32,777 bases of DNA from Clostridia bacterium. GTDB lineage: Bacteria; Bacillota; Clostridia; TANB77; CAG-465. The notes beneath the pieces were generated by a model. The model had not been told where the DNA came from and ran no database searches. It saw nothing but the letters and a program-made list of their open reading frames with translations. The stretch lies in NCBI GenBank assembly GCA_026415435.1, contig JAOAHC010000046.1, positions 1-32,777 of the forward strand, in the 5' to 3' direction. Shown in pieces: positions 16,814 to 24,717 of this stretch (positions within the stretch are counted from its first letter, which is position 1; the number at the start of each line of letters is the position of its first letter). Made by a program: the position numbers and the translations under genes.

Positions 16814-17227
16814 TTACATCGCTACAAAAGTTATTGTTGTTATACCGTTATTTTGTACATAAGACACTTTAAATAATTTTTCATATTTATATGGTTCTAT
16901 TGACCCATTGTTTGCAAAACTGTTTTCCATATTACCTATTGCTGCAGTTGTATCAACTTGAAATGTACTATAATATGTTACCATAACAGTTACAGTTGAA
17001 TCTTTTGAATATTTTTTAGCAGTATTATATAAATCTAAACCTGTAAGCTGGGTACCATTATACATATCAAATTCATTAAAATTCTTTGTTATAGATACAT
17101 CTGTTCCATATATACCCTTATATATATCTTTTACTTGATTTATTGTATACATTATTCCTGATGTAAGTGTCAAGGTTATAATAACACCAACACCTATAAA
17201 TATAGCTTTATTTCCAAAATAATCCAA
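16814..17227 (-). CDS. Small pilin-like protein (LTG family)
   Basis: 137 residues from a TTG at 17227. A GTG at 17236 would add three residues, but GGTGAA sits 4 bases before the TTG, the usual distance, and the TTG start makes the N-terminus (MDYFGNKAIFIGVG) line up with its paralogues MDNAQKAIMIGVG and MYEDTSIKAIFIGAG. A hydrophobic helix spans about 7-30. LTG-x-D-L occurs at 61-66 (NGTQLTGLDLYN), and the C-terminus VQNNGITTITFV resembles IQNNGATIGIAF of the 170-residue pilin. This strongly suggests common descent with the presumed major pilin. It is probably a minor subunit of the same fibre. Confidence 0.78.
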   Translation of the reverse strand: MDYFGNKAIFIGVGVIITLTLTSGIMYTINQVKDIYKGIYGTDVSITKNFNEFDMYNGTQLTGLDLYNTAKKYSKDSTVTVMVTYYSTFQVDTTAAIGNMENSFANNGSIEPYKYEKLFKVSYVQNNGITTITFVAM

Positions 17228-17244
17228 AAAATTCACCCACCATT

Positions 17245-18018
17245 CTAAAAATTCTTATAATTTATTTCTTGATTGTTAATATATCTCATATTATCTAAAA
17301 AAGTTCTGTAGGATTCATTAATTATAGTTCCACCATAATTAATATACACTCTAGTATTATTAGGAGAATTTAATCCTAATGTAAGTGCGTTAAATAAAAC
17401 TGTTGCAATAGTTGTATTTTTATTTACTATTCTCACTGCGAACTCATCACCTGAATTCATAACATATATATTCTTTTCATAAATTTGAGAATTCTGAAGA
17501 ATATTTGTTATAGTTTTATACTGTATTTGAGACATTTGACCATAAGCTGGTTCTGACGTAGAAATCTGTCTATTTAGTACTTCAAGTATTTGCTTTTCCG
17601 TATATACTTCTTCATTTACAGCGTATGAAAGTATAAGATTTGTATAAGTATTGCTACCTACTGTTATTCTACCTAAATTATCATAATCAGACTTATATAT
17701 GTTATAGTCAAACTTTCTAAGAATATTACTATATGTCGAATCATATGCATATATAGCTGGGTCATATCTTTTTCTAACATGTTCTAGCTTAATATCATAA
17801 CTATTTCCTGTTACTGATAGCTGCTTTAAAAAGTCGCTATACATAGTTTGGGAAATGTACCCCTTATTCTTTACATTGTTAACAAAATTATATGTTACTC
17901 TAAGAGCTAACGCATATGAAACATCATCTTTCTTCTCAAATGTTACATACATTGGAAATAGATAAAATATAACTGTTGCTACCAAAATACCAAAAACTCT
18001 TTGTATATTTGAATCCAT
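17245..18018 (-). CDS. Membrane-anchored pilus-locus protein (short paralogue)
   Basis: 257 residues, ATG at 18018 with SD AAGGAGAG. One N-terminal hydrophobic helix (about 8-26) ends in FPMYVTFEKKDDVSY. It is the short version of the 696-residue protein at 14275-16365: both have SYxLAL, KGY, STGN/VTGN-x-YDI-x-LE, a GDE segment and NYGG, in the same order. In the 257-residue protein the NYGG motif lies near the C-terminus, so it represents the core domain without the PKD-like extension. It lies 8 bases from the next gene. It has no match I can name among standard TadE, TadF or TadG families. A role as a minor pilus subunit or assembly factor is inferred from context. Confidence 0.75.
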   Translation of the reverse strand: MDSNIQRVFGILVATVIFYLFPMYVTFEKKDDVSYALALRVTYNFVNNVKNKGYISQTMYSDFLKQLSVTGNSYDIKLEHVRKRYDPAIYAYDSTYSNILRKFDYNIYKSDYDNLGRITVGSNTYTNLILSYAVNEEVYTEKQILEVLNRQISTSEPAYGQMSQIQYKTITNILQNSQIYEKNIYVMNSGDEFAVRIVNKNTTIATVLFNALTLGLNSPNNTRVYINYGGTIINESYRTFLDNMRYINNQEINYKNF

Positions 18019-18029
18019 TTAATCTCTCC

Positions 18030-18455
18030 TTAATCTAATCCTGTAAGTGTCAAAATAGTTAGATTATTACTTGTAGTTTTTTGTAAACTAAATAAAAACT
18101 CTGTTCTTATATTATCTACATATTTTAAATAATTTGTTAAGTCATTATTTATATTGTTATATACTACTATTTCTGTACTGCTAAGTTTCAAATTTCTAAT
18201 ATTTATTTCAAACAAACTATTATTTTGAAAGTACATAACTAAATTTTTAACTTCAGTACCAGTTAATGTGTCTTTAAGCATAGATGATTCTATGTCTCTT
18301 CTATACAAAGTTTCTATTTCGGTCGTACCAGAAACGAACTTAATTGCGATATTTCTAGCTATACTATAATATGACATGATCATACTTATTGTAGCTATTG
18401 CTACTAATATACCTGCACCTATGAATATAGCCTTTATGGATGTATCTTCATACAT
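18030..18455 (-). CDS. Small pilin-like protein (LTG family)
   Basis: 141 residues, ATG at 18455 with a strong SD (AGGAGG). N-terminus MYEDTSIKAIFIGAG, hydrophobic helix to about residue 30. LTGTEV at 64-69 matches LTGAEV at 62-67 of the 170-residue protein. The remainder is a small soluble domain ending in short hydrophobic strands (LTILTLTGLD). There is no classical prepilin leader. It begins the second half of the operon after a hairpin and a possible internal promoter (18486-18514), so its level may differ from that of the 170-residue pilin. Confidence 0.78.
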   Translation of the reverse strand: MYEDTSIKAIFIGAGILVAIATISMIMSYYSIARNIAIKFVSGTTEIETLYRRDIESSMLKDTLTGTEVKNLVMYFQNNSLFEINIRNLKLSSTEIVVYNNINNDLTNYLKYVDNIRTEFLFSLQKTTSNNLTILTLTGLD

Positions 18456-18485
18456 TATAGCGACCTCCTATTTTGAACTATATAA

Positions 18486-18514
18486 TATATACTTAAGTAA
18501 ATAAATGATGTCAT
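18486..18514 (-). promoter_or_regulatory. Possible internal promoter before the minor pilin genes
   Basis: On the minus strand ATGACA (18509-18514), 17 bases, then TATATA (18486-18491), about 30 bases before the ATG at 18455. Both boxes are imperfect and the region is very AT-rich, so this is only a candidate. It lies after the hairpin at 18547-18570. Confidence 0.4.
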
Positions 18515-18542
18515 TTACTTTTTTAAATATATATCTAAATAT

Positions 18543-18573
18543 AAAAGGTATATAATTTAAATTATATACCCTT
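18543..18573 (-). terminator. Hairpin after the presumed major pilin (partial terminator)
   Basis: A perfect 10-bp stem pairs 18547-18556 (GGTATATAAT) with 18561-18570 (ATTATATACC) around a TTAA loop, 34 bases after the pilin stop codon. On the minus strand it is followed by TTTTATATTT. It would let most transcripts end after the pilin, or protect the pilin mRNA's 3' end, while some continue into the minor pilin genes. Confidence 0.7.
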
Positions 18574-18604
18574 TATATAAATTAAGTATATAAAAAACAC
18601 TTAA

Positions 18605-19117
18605 CTATTTTCTAAAAAATGCTATCCCTATTGTTGCTCCATTATTTTGTATTAATTGTGCTTGATATTGTCCAGAAATACTTATATACATTGCATGTCC
18701 TGGTGTAGTAAAACTGTTATATGATGGTTGTGCTGAATTAGCTCCAATAGCAGTAGTTGCTACTACTTTTGCCGTATTAACTGTAGGAGCTGTAACTGTT
18801 ACAGAATTTTGTGATGTAAATTTAACAGATGCATCTGTTTGTGTATAAGTACCAGATTTATTATATAGTTGAACTACCATTTTTGGATCTGTATAATATT
18901 TTTGTATTGCTGCTAAAACTTCAGCACCTGTTAATTGTACATCATCATACTCTGCTGTTAATTGTTGTTGTATTTGTGATGTTATACCACCTAATTGTGA
19001 TTGTCCTTGATTTAATAAATTTTGGCCTAAACCTGTGATTGTCATAACTGCTCCTATTATGATTATTGTTATAAATAATCCTACACCTATCATTATTGCT
19101 TTTTGAGCATTATCCAT
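18605..19117 (-). CDS. Presumed major pilin of the Tad-like system
   Basis: 170 residues, ATG at 19117 with the best SD of the operon (AAAGGAGGA). N-terminus MDNAQKAIMIGVG, a hydrophobic helix to about residue 29, then an amphipathic Gln/Leu-rich stretch and a soluble domain with LTGAEV at 62-67 and a C-terminus IQNNGATIGIAFF. It is larger than classical Flp pilins (about 50-80 residues) and lacks the G-xxxx-EY processing signal. It is judged the major pilin because it directly follows the motor genes, has the strongest SD and is set off by hairpins on both sides (19145-19170 and 18547-18570), a usual way to raise pilin mRNA within an operon. Three paralogues follow. The assignment is inference; structure and processing are unknown. 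Confidence 0.72.
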   Translation of the reverse strand: MDNAQKAIMIGVGLFITIIIIGAVMTITGLGQNLLNQGQSQLGGITSQIQQQLTAEYDDVQLTGAEVLAAIQKYYTDPKMVVQLYNKSGTYTQTDASVKFTSQNSVTVTAPTVNTAKVVATTAIGANSAQPSYNSFTTPGHAMYISISGQYQAQLIQNNGATIGIAFFRK

Positions 19118-19144
19118 TGAAAATTCCTCCTTTTATTTATATAT

Positions 19145-19170
19145 GTTAAGTACCTATAGGTACATTTAAC
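19145..19170 (-). promoter_or_regulatory. Palindromic hairpin before the presumed major pilin
   Basis: GTACCTATAGGTAC (19150-19163) is a perfect 14-base palindrome, flanked by GTTAA (19145-19149) and TTAAC (19166-19170), giving a roughly 10-bp interrupted stem. It lies in the 65-base gap between the TadBC fusion and the pilin gene, 28 bases before the pilin ATG. No T run follows, so an mRNA-processing or stability element, or a regulator site, is more likely than a terminator. Confidence 0.5.
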
Positions 19171-19182
19171 CTGAATTTATAT

Positions 19183-21240
19183 TTAGAAAGTCATTTTACT
19201 AAAGTATGATACCATTTGCATTATACTAACCATCATAAGAGGAGCTACAAGATATCCTCCTATAAGTATTACAAGCGGGGCAAACCCTAGTGCCTTTCCA
19301 TATGATACTTTTTTTTGTACCAATCTTTCATTTCCTTCTTTTCGTCTTTCATAAAAATATGTTCTTTCTGTTTCTAGCTCATCAAATGCGGCCCTTATAG
19401 GGATTCTTTCTACCGCAGATTCTAACTGTTCAACAATTCTTAAAAATTGCTTATTTGGAACATTTTCTTTTAATTCTTCTAATGCTTCGGTTGCGCCAGA
19501 TTCATAATTGTTTAGCGCCGTTGCAATAGGCTCTTTAAAAGCATAAGAAAATCTTTCTAACCATTCCAATATTGTTTGAACATCAACTCTTTCAATATAC
19601 ATTAACATTAAAATTATGGATTGAAATTGCATTATTTCGTTTTCTTTTTCCATTTCTCTTAATTTATTTCGTATAATCAAAACCAATGTTGGCATACAGT
19701 AAGCAATATACGAAATTATAAGTGCTATTAAAAGATGCCAAAACTTAAAATACGAAGACTGCAATTTTATAATTTTATCATATATTCTATCTACTGCAAC
19801 TGTATCTGCCTGACCAGTAGCAGGATCTGTTAAAGAATTTGCAAGTTCTTCTTTAGTTACAGCTTTATTCTTATATTTTTCAAGATAAGTGTTATCCCTT
19901 TCATTTAAAGCTTTTGCGGCTCCTTCTTGTTCTGGACTTAACTTTCCAAATGATAAAAATTCATCGCCTATTTTATTATATATTGCTGTTACATCTATCC
20001 TTTGCATATTAAAAATAAGTATAACTGCAAAGATAAAAGCTATAATTGCTGCTACAAATTTATTTATATAAAACCATTCCATAGTTAAATATGCATTTGT
20101 ATTCTTTATGAGCTTAACTGTCTTATGATATTTTTTAGTGTGAGTCTTGGGTTTAAATGCATCAATTAGCATTTTAACAAAATCACTCTTATATAGTTTA
20201 TCTTGCCATCTAACACTAATTACTCTATCATACTTTACTTCTTCAGAATCTTCTTTTATAATTCTAAGCATTAAATATGATACAAAGATCATTACTAGAA
20301 TGAGCGATTGAATTACAAATCCAATACTACTATTATAAAAGTTAGACAATGATGGGAAATTTGTTTCAGCCCATGCTTGTAAAGGGTTTATACAAATTAA
20401 AGGTACAACTGCAATTATCGTTAAGCTTCTAAACATGTAGTTTAGTTTATCTTTTTTAAGAACTTCTAAGTACACATCGCTCAATATATTATTTAAGTTT
20501 TTAAGATATACTGAGGTTCCGTCTACTTTTCTATCTCCAAGTTCCATAGTAAGATAAGAAACACCAGCAAATAACTTTAGAAATCTATTTGGAGCGGTAT
20601 CGTAATACCTCTCTAAATCTGTTTCAGGTTTATCTGCAAGTAAAGCCTCTTTTATTCTTTTTAACTGCGGAACTATGTCTTTTTCACCAAGTTCATCAAT
20701 TGCTGCTGTAAAAGATTCTTCAATCATACCATGCTCATGGAAAGCATGTCTTATATTTGTGAATGCTTCTGGTATTTGTCTTAATATCTTATCGGCTACT
20801 CTGTTTACTCTAAAATCAATTATTTTTTCCGCTACTATTAGTACACCTATTATTATCATAAGTGACATATACGCATCAGTAACTAGATTAAGTAGAATAG
20901 TTAAAGCCAAAAATACAAATATTACAACCATAAACATAGTCTTACCAGATTGTTTTCTTATTTGATATTCGGTATAATCATTTGCCATTTCCATTTTAAG
21001 CCTAGTCTTTTTTGTGTAATACTTAATTACCGGCATTTTAATAAATACTAAATACACTAATTGATAAAATCTGTCCAATGTATCATTAACATTCGATTTG
21101 TTTTTTACTACTAATGCTTCTTGTACATAGAGATTTTTATTTTTCTTATATTTATTTTTTAAAATGCTGTAATATATCAGCAATCCTGAAATACCAACGA
21201 CAGAAAATATTATTAATCCATAAGCTATATAATTAACCAT
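19183..21240 (-). CDS. Fused TadB-TadC inner-membrane platform protein
   Basis: 685 residues. The start is the ATG at 21240, 8 bases after GGAGGTGA; a TTG at 21258 would overlap that SD and the previous gene. It has about seven to eight hydrophobic segments and two type II secretion F-like halves. The first has a cytoplasmic domain (IPEAFTNIRHAFHEHGMIEESF ... RFLKLFAGVSYL) followed by membrane segments near 270-340. The second begins IMQFQSIILMLMYIERVDVQTILEWL and ends with a hydrophobic pair (about 645-680). In most Tad systems these halves are separate TadB and TadC proteins. As the platform it would couple the CpaF ATPase to pilin extraction from the membrane. It follows cpaF by 8 bases. 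Confidence 0.85.
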   Translation of the reverse strand: MVNYIAYGLIIFSVVGISGLLIYYSILKNKYKKNKNLYVQEALVVKNKSNVNDTLDRFYQLVYLVFIKMPVIKYYTKKTRLKMEMANDYTEYQIRKQSGKTMFMVVIFVFLALTILLNLVTDAYMSLMIIIGVLIVAEKIIDFRVNRVADKILRQIPEAFTNIRHAFHEHGMIEESFTAAIDELGEKDIVPQLKRIKEALLADKPETDLERYYDTAPNRFLKLFAGVSYLTMELGDRKVDGTSVYLKNLNNILSDVYLEVLKKDKLNYMFRSLTIIAVVPLICINPLQAWAETNFPSLSNFYNSSIGFVIQSLILVMIFVSYLMLRIIKEDSEEVKYDRVISVRWQDKLYKSDFVKMLIDAFKPKTHTKKYHKTVKLIKNTNAYLTMEWFYINKFVAAIIAFIFAVILIFNMQRIDVTAIYNKIGDEFLSFGKLSPEQEGAAKALNERDNTYLEKYKNKAVTKEELANSLTDPATGQADTVAVDRIYDKIIKLQSSYFKFWHLLIALIISYIAYCMPTLVLIIRNKLREMEKENEIMQFQSIILMLMYIERVDVQTILEWLERFSYAFKEPIATALNNYESGATEALEELKENVPNKQFLRIVEQLESAVERIPIRAAFDELETERTYFYERRKEGNERLVQKKVSYGKALGFAPLVILIGGYLVAPLMMVSIMQMVSYFSKMTF

Positions 21241-21248
21241 ATTTTTTG

Positions 21249-23141
21249 TCACCTCCAAGCAATGTCTATGAAGTTATCAAATTCTTTTATATCTTCTGGC
21301 GACATATTTTCTCTCATTGCTTGAATATTAGTTTCAGTAATTGGATGAACAAATATATATTCTCCATCCTTGAATTGAACTATATTATGATAAGTATAAT
21401 TACTTGTCTCAGTCATATGTCTAAAATATTCTACTGCATTATCCATAAATTTATCAAGTTTTTTATCCATATCAGTAGTTTTTCTATAATCATTGTTATA
21501 CTCAAATTTTCTTTCAATAGGAACACATTCAGTTATTCTATCAATATATCTTGTCCCATCAGTTCCTCTTTTCAAGTGAATGTTAAAATTTATAACGTTA
21601 ACAACTTGAACTTCTGCAACATTTTCAGAATTAAACATACCTATTTTAAGTAATGAGTTTCTAAGTGATGTGATAAGATTTGGGAACGTTTTTGCGTGGT
21701 GGGTAAATAGCGTAAACTTAGATGCAACCTGAGCCATTTGTATCATCCATGCAGCTATCGGATCTGTTGCAACCTCTCCTAGTATGTTAACACCACCATC
21801 TGTTTTTTTCTGAACGTCAAGACCTTGTTGTCCTGAAACTGTTTCAGTTTCTCTAAGAGATAGTATGTTGTGGAAAGGATATATTTTTCTTAAGTGTAAC
21901 TCGAAAGCCATTTCCTGAACCCTTATTGTAATTGTTGGATATAAGTATTTCATTATAGCCATTAGAAGTGTGGTTTTACCACAACCTTGTTCACCCGTTA
22001 TAGCCGTTACCCTTGCTCCTCTTATCAAGTATTTTAATAATTCAATAACCTTTTCTTTATTTTTATGAACAAGTAATTGTTCTGTCGAAATCAAAGTAGG
22101 TGGAGCGAACTTTCTCACGAAAAATGCCCAAGACTCAGAAAAGTTAGGTCTTAAAACAACTATTCTAGAACCGTCTTTCATTTCATTTACTTTGTAACCA
22201 ACTGATTCTGATAACTGACCAGGGTTATTAAATTTATATATATTTTGACATACCCTTTTAAGTTCGGACTCACTTCCAAATGATAAGAAAGATAAATATG
22301 TAGCTTTACCTCTAAAGAATATCCATACGCTATCGTATGACATTGGTATTTTTCTTCCATTCATTTGATCTAAATAATCATCCATACCAGATACTTGATC
22401 TAAGAAGCTTGGTGGTATACCTGAAACACCACCCGAAACACCATCTATATTCATATCACGTATATCGTCTATTACGCTATATCCTTTATATCCTTGATAT
22501 ATTCTTTGAACAACTATTTCTAGTTTGTCATCAAAAGAAAGCATTTCTTGCGAGATCTCTTTGTTAAATATATCAGAAATTTCTTTTTCTGTTATAACAT
22601 AAGAAGGAACGTTTGGATCAAACTCATATTTTGGAAAATCAAGTCCATACTTAGTTATAATCTTCGTTAAAGCATCTGCTTTATATTCCTTTTTGTATAC
22701 ATGTAGTAAAATTTCGAATTTGTCTTGTGGTGTTAGTTCATCATAATTTGAAAAGTTTATAGCATGATTTATGTTATATTCATTTACTTTATAATTATTT
22801 CTTAATAGATCAAACATCAATGTTTTAACATATTTTTTATCACTAATATCAGCATAACCTGCACCTTTAAGAGCTTTTTTAAGTTCATATTTAACATTTC
22901 TTCTTCTTTCAAACTCTTCTTCTGACAAGGCTAAATCATACAGATTCATTCTTGTTATTTCGTCAAATTGCTTTTTTATATATTCTTTCATAACATTTAT
23001 GCTGTATTTTTCTTTGTCTCTTTCTATGCTTATTTTTACTTCTTTAGTATTTGTAGTTTTTATTTTATAATAGAAAAATGCAACCACAAAAGTTATTATA
23101 AGAATTATAAGCAAGACATTTAATACCAATGTTATCCACAT
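21249..23141 (-). CDS. cpaF: CpaF/TadA-like pilus assembly ATPase with membrane anchor
   Basis: 630 residues, ATG at 23141 with SD GAGGTGA. A type II/IV secretion ATPase that powers pilus assembly. Walker A GEQGCGKTT at 383-391, Walker B-like ILGEV at 453-457, and the His-box-like FTLFTHHAKT at 476-485, where related ATPases have TLHTNNA. Residues 50-200 are the helical N-terminal domain. Unusually, residues 2-25 form a strongly hydrophobic segment followed by lysines (KIKTTNTKE), a membrane anchor that CpaF/TadA proteins, normally soluble, do not have. It lies 17 bases after the second TadZ-like gene and 8 bases before the TadBC fusion. Confidence 0.9.
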   Translation of the reverse strand: MWITLVLNVLLIILIITFVVAFFYYKIKTTNTKEVKISIERDKEKYSINVMKEYIKKQFDEITRMNLYDLALSEEEFERRRNVKYELKKALKGAGYADISDKKYVKTLMFDLLRNNYKVNEYNINHAINFSNYDELTPQDKFEILLHVYKKEYKADALTKIITKYGLDFPKYEFDPNVPSYVITEKEISDIFNKEISQEMLSFDDKLEIVVQRIYQGYKGYSVIDDIRDMNIDGVSGGVSGIPPSFLDQVSGMDDYLDQMNGRKIPMSYDSVWIFFRGKATYLSFLSFGSESELKRVCQNIYKFNNPGQLSESVGYKVNEMKDGSRIVVLRPNFSESWAFFVRKFAPPTLISTEQLLVHKNKEKVIELLKYLIRGARVTAITGEQGCGKTTLLMAIMKYLYPTITIRVQEMAFELHLRKIYPFHNILSLRETETVSGQQGLDVQKKTDGGVNILGEVATDPIAAWMIQMAQVASKFTLFTHHAKTFPNLITSLRNSLLKIGMFNSENVAEVQVVNVINFNIHLKRGTDGTRYIDRITECVPIERKFEYNNDYRKTTDMDKKLDKFMDNAVEYFRHMTETSNYTYHNIVQFKDGEYIFVHPITETNIQAMRENMSPEDIKEFDNFIDIAWR

Positions 23142-23158
23142 AATTTCACCTCAGTCTT

Positions 23159-23974
23159 TTAAACATCTTTTATTTTTGCTAGTTCTAATATTCTCTCAGC
23201 TATATTTAAGGCTTCAAATAAGAATTTACCATTATAATCTTTGCTATCTATATTTATATTTTTATAGAAGAAGTCTATAACATTACCATCATTACATGCA
23301 TCTGAAAATAGATAGTTATGAGGTACAGTATATATAGGATCTTTTATTCTATATTTATTTTTAATATTTACTACGTTATATTTTGACTTGCTTTCATAAT
23401 CACCTACAACATAAATTTTACTTTTATTTTTAAGTTCTTCTTCATTTGCTATTAAATCAAAAAATTCATCTAACTTCAGAACGTCTTGATTTACAATACA
23501 AACCACAATATCTGCATCATTAAGAATGTCTTTAATATACTGCTCATTACTAGCCTTAGGTAGATCAATAAATACTATATCATATACCTCATCTGCTTTT
23601 CTAGTTATGTATTGTAAACTATCGTGCATTTGTGCATGTTGATCTTTATCCTTGCCTGACATTCCATATAATACATCTAGTCTTTCTTTAAGAACCGGCT
23701 TAGCATAGTTTTTTATAACATCTGCTGTTAATTTATTACTTACAACAAGTCTTATAAGTGCACCTATACCAATATTAGAATTTTCTAGTGCACCACTTTC
23801 TTTTAATTCATAGTATGGAGTATATGATGTTTCAATCTTTCTTGAATTAAAATGACCATTCATTATTAAACAAGAAGCCTTGTGAGAAATACCCATCATA
23901 GTAGCAACCGCTACTGCAACGTGGGTGTTTCCTGTCATATTTGTTTCTGGACTCCAAAAAACAACTCTAGCCAT
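23159..23974 (-). CDS. CpaE/TadZ-like ParA-family protein with altered P-loop
   Basis: 271 residues, ATG at 23974 with SD GAGGGGG. It has the MinD/ParA-type order: VVFWSPETNMTGNTHVAVAVA in the P-loop position, a Walker B-like strand YDIVFIDLP (near 130-138) and later strands ADIVVCIVNQD and KIYVVGDYESK. The P-loop lysine of GKT is replaced by Asn (GNTH), so ATP binding may be weak or lost. Such proteins position Tad pilus machines at the cell pole. The neighbouring 235-residue gene is a second, more degenerate member, and the two may form a heterodimer. Assignment rests on fold-level motifs and on position between cpaB and cpaF. Confidence 0.8.
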   Translation of the reverse strand: MARVVFWSPETNMTGNTHVAVAVATMMGISHKASCLIMNGHFNSRKIETSYTPYYELKESGALENSNIGIGALIRLVVSNKLTADVIKNYAKPVLKERLDVLYGMSGKDKDQHAQMHDSLQYITRKADEVYDIVFIDLPKASNEQYIKDILNDADIVVCIVNQDVLKLDEFFDLIANEEELKNKSKIYVVGDYESKSKYNVVNIKNKYRIKDPIYTVPHNYLFSDACNDGNVIDFFYKNINIDSKDYNGKFLFEALNIAERILELAKIKDV

Positions 23975-23982
23975 CTCTATTC

Positions 23983-24690
23983 TTACCCCCTCTTAATCTT
24001 TTTCATAACTTCTTTTGAATTAGTATCACCTAAAATCTCAGACGCCATATCTGCTATTGTCTCAATAAATATTCTTGTATGTTTTCTTATATCAACAATT
24101 CCACTTATTTGAGCATCAATATTAGCCATTTTATCTTGTTCTTCATTTGGTATTACATAATTATTATTATTCCAATTAACATCTATACCAGCTAACTTTT
24201 TTTCAAAATAATGTTCACTTGCACGTGTAAGATATGATTTATATAGAACACGCGTTACTTGTAAAGCTTGACCAGTTGTATTATATACTTTCATAGCTTT
24301 AAGTATTTCTTGATTTTTATTTAAAGATATTACGCTGGTATCTATAAAGAAATACATTTTATCAATTCCTCTTGTTCTAAAAAACTCATAATATTTAGGA
24401 TTATCAATATCTAATATTATATAGTCGTACAAACTAATGTTTAGTCTTTGATCTGCTGTATAGCTTTCTAAATCATGTATACTATCAAAACCAACTGCAA
24501 AATCTATATTATCGTATTGGGTAATATAGCATTTTTCATCTATGGATAAAGTAGGTATGATGTATTTTAATTTTTTATCTAATGTAGCATCTACTACAAG
24601 TACCGTTTTTCCCATCATATTTATAGTTTTTGCTAGGTTTATGACAAAATCATATTTATCAACATAACCTATCATACCAATTATTTGCAT
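23983..24690 (-). CDS. TadZ-like protein without P-loop
   Basis: 235 residues, ATG at 24690 with SD GGGAGG. The N-terminus IGMIGYVDKYDFVINLAKTI followed by GKTVLVVDAT has the shape of a ParA/MinD start, but the P-loop has neither lysine nor threonine at the usual places. A Walker B-like YDYIILDIDNP lies near residue 90. The C-terminal third is helical. It is probably a pseudo-ATPase partner of the following CpaE-like protein, acting at the cytoplasmic face of the pilus machine. It lies 8 bases from that gene. Sequence similarity to characterised TadZ is not obvious by eye, so the assignment depends on context. Confidence 0.7.
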   Translation of the reverse strand: MQIIGMIGYVDKYDFVINLAKTINMMGKTVLVVDATLDKKLKYIIPTLSIDEKCYITQYDNIDFAVGFDSIHDLESYTADQRLNISLYDYIILDIDNPKYYEFFRTRGIDKMYFFIDTSVISLNKNQEILKAMKVYNTTGQALQVTRVLYKSYLTRASEHYFEKKLAGIDVNWNNNNYVIPNEEQDKMANIDAQISGIVDIRKHTRIFIETIADMASEILGDTNSKEVMKKIKRG

Positions 24691-24717
24691 AAATTACCTC
24701 CCAATATATATTAATCT

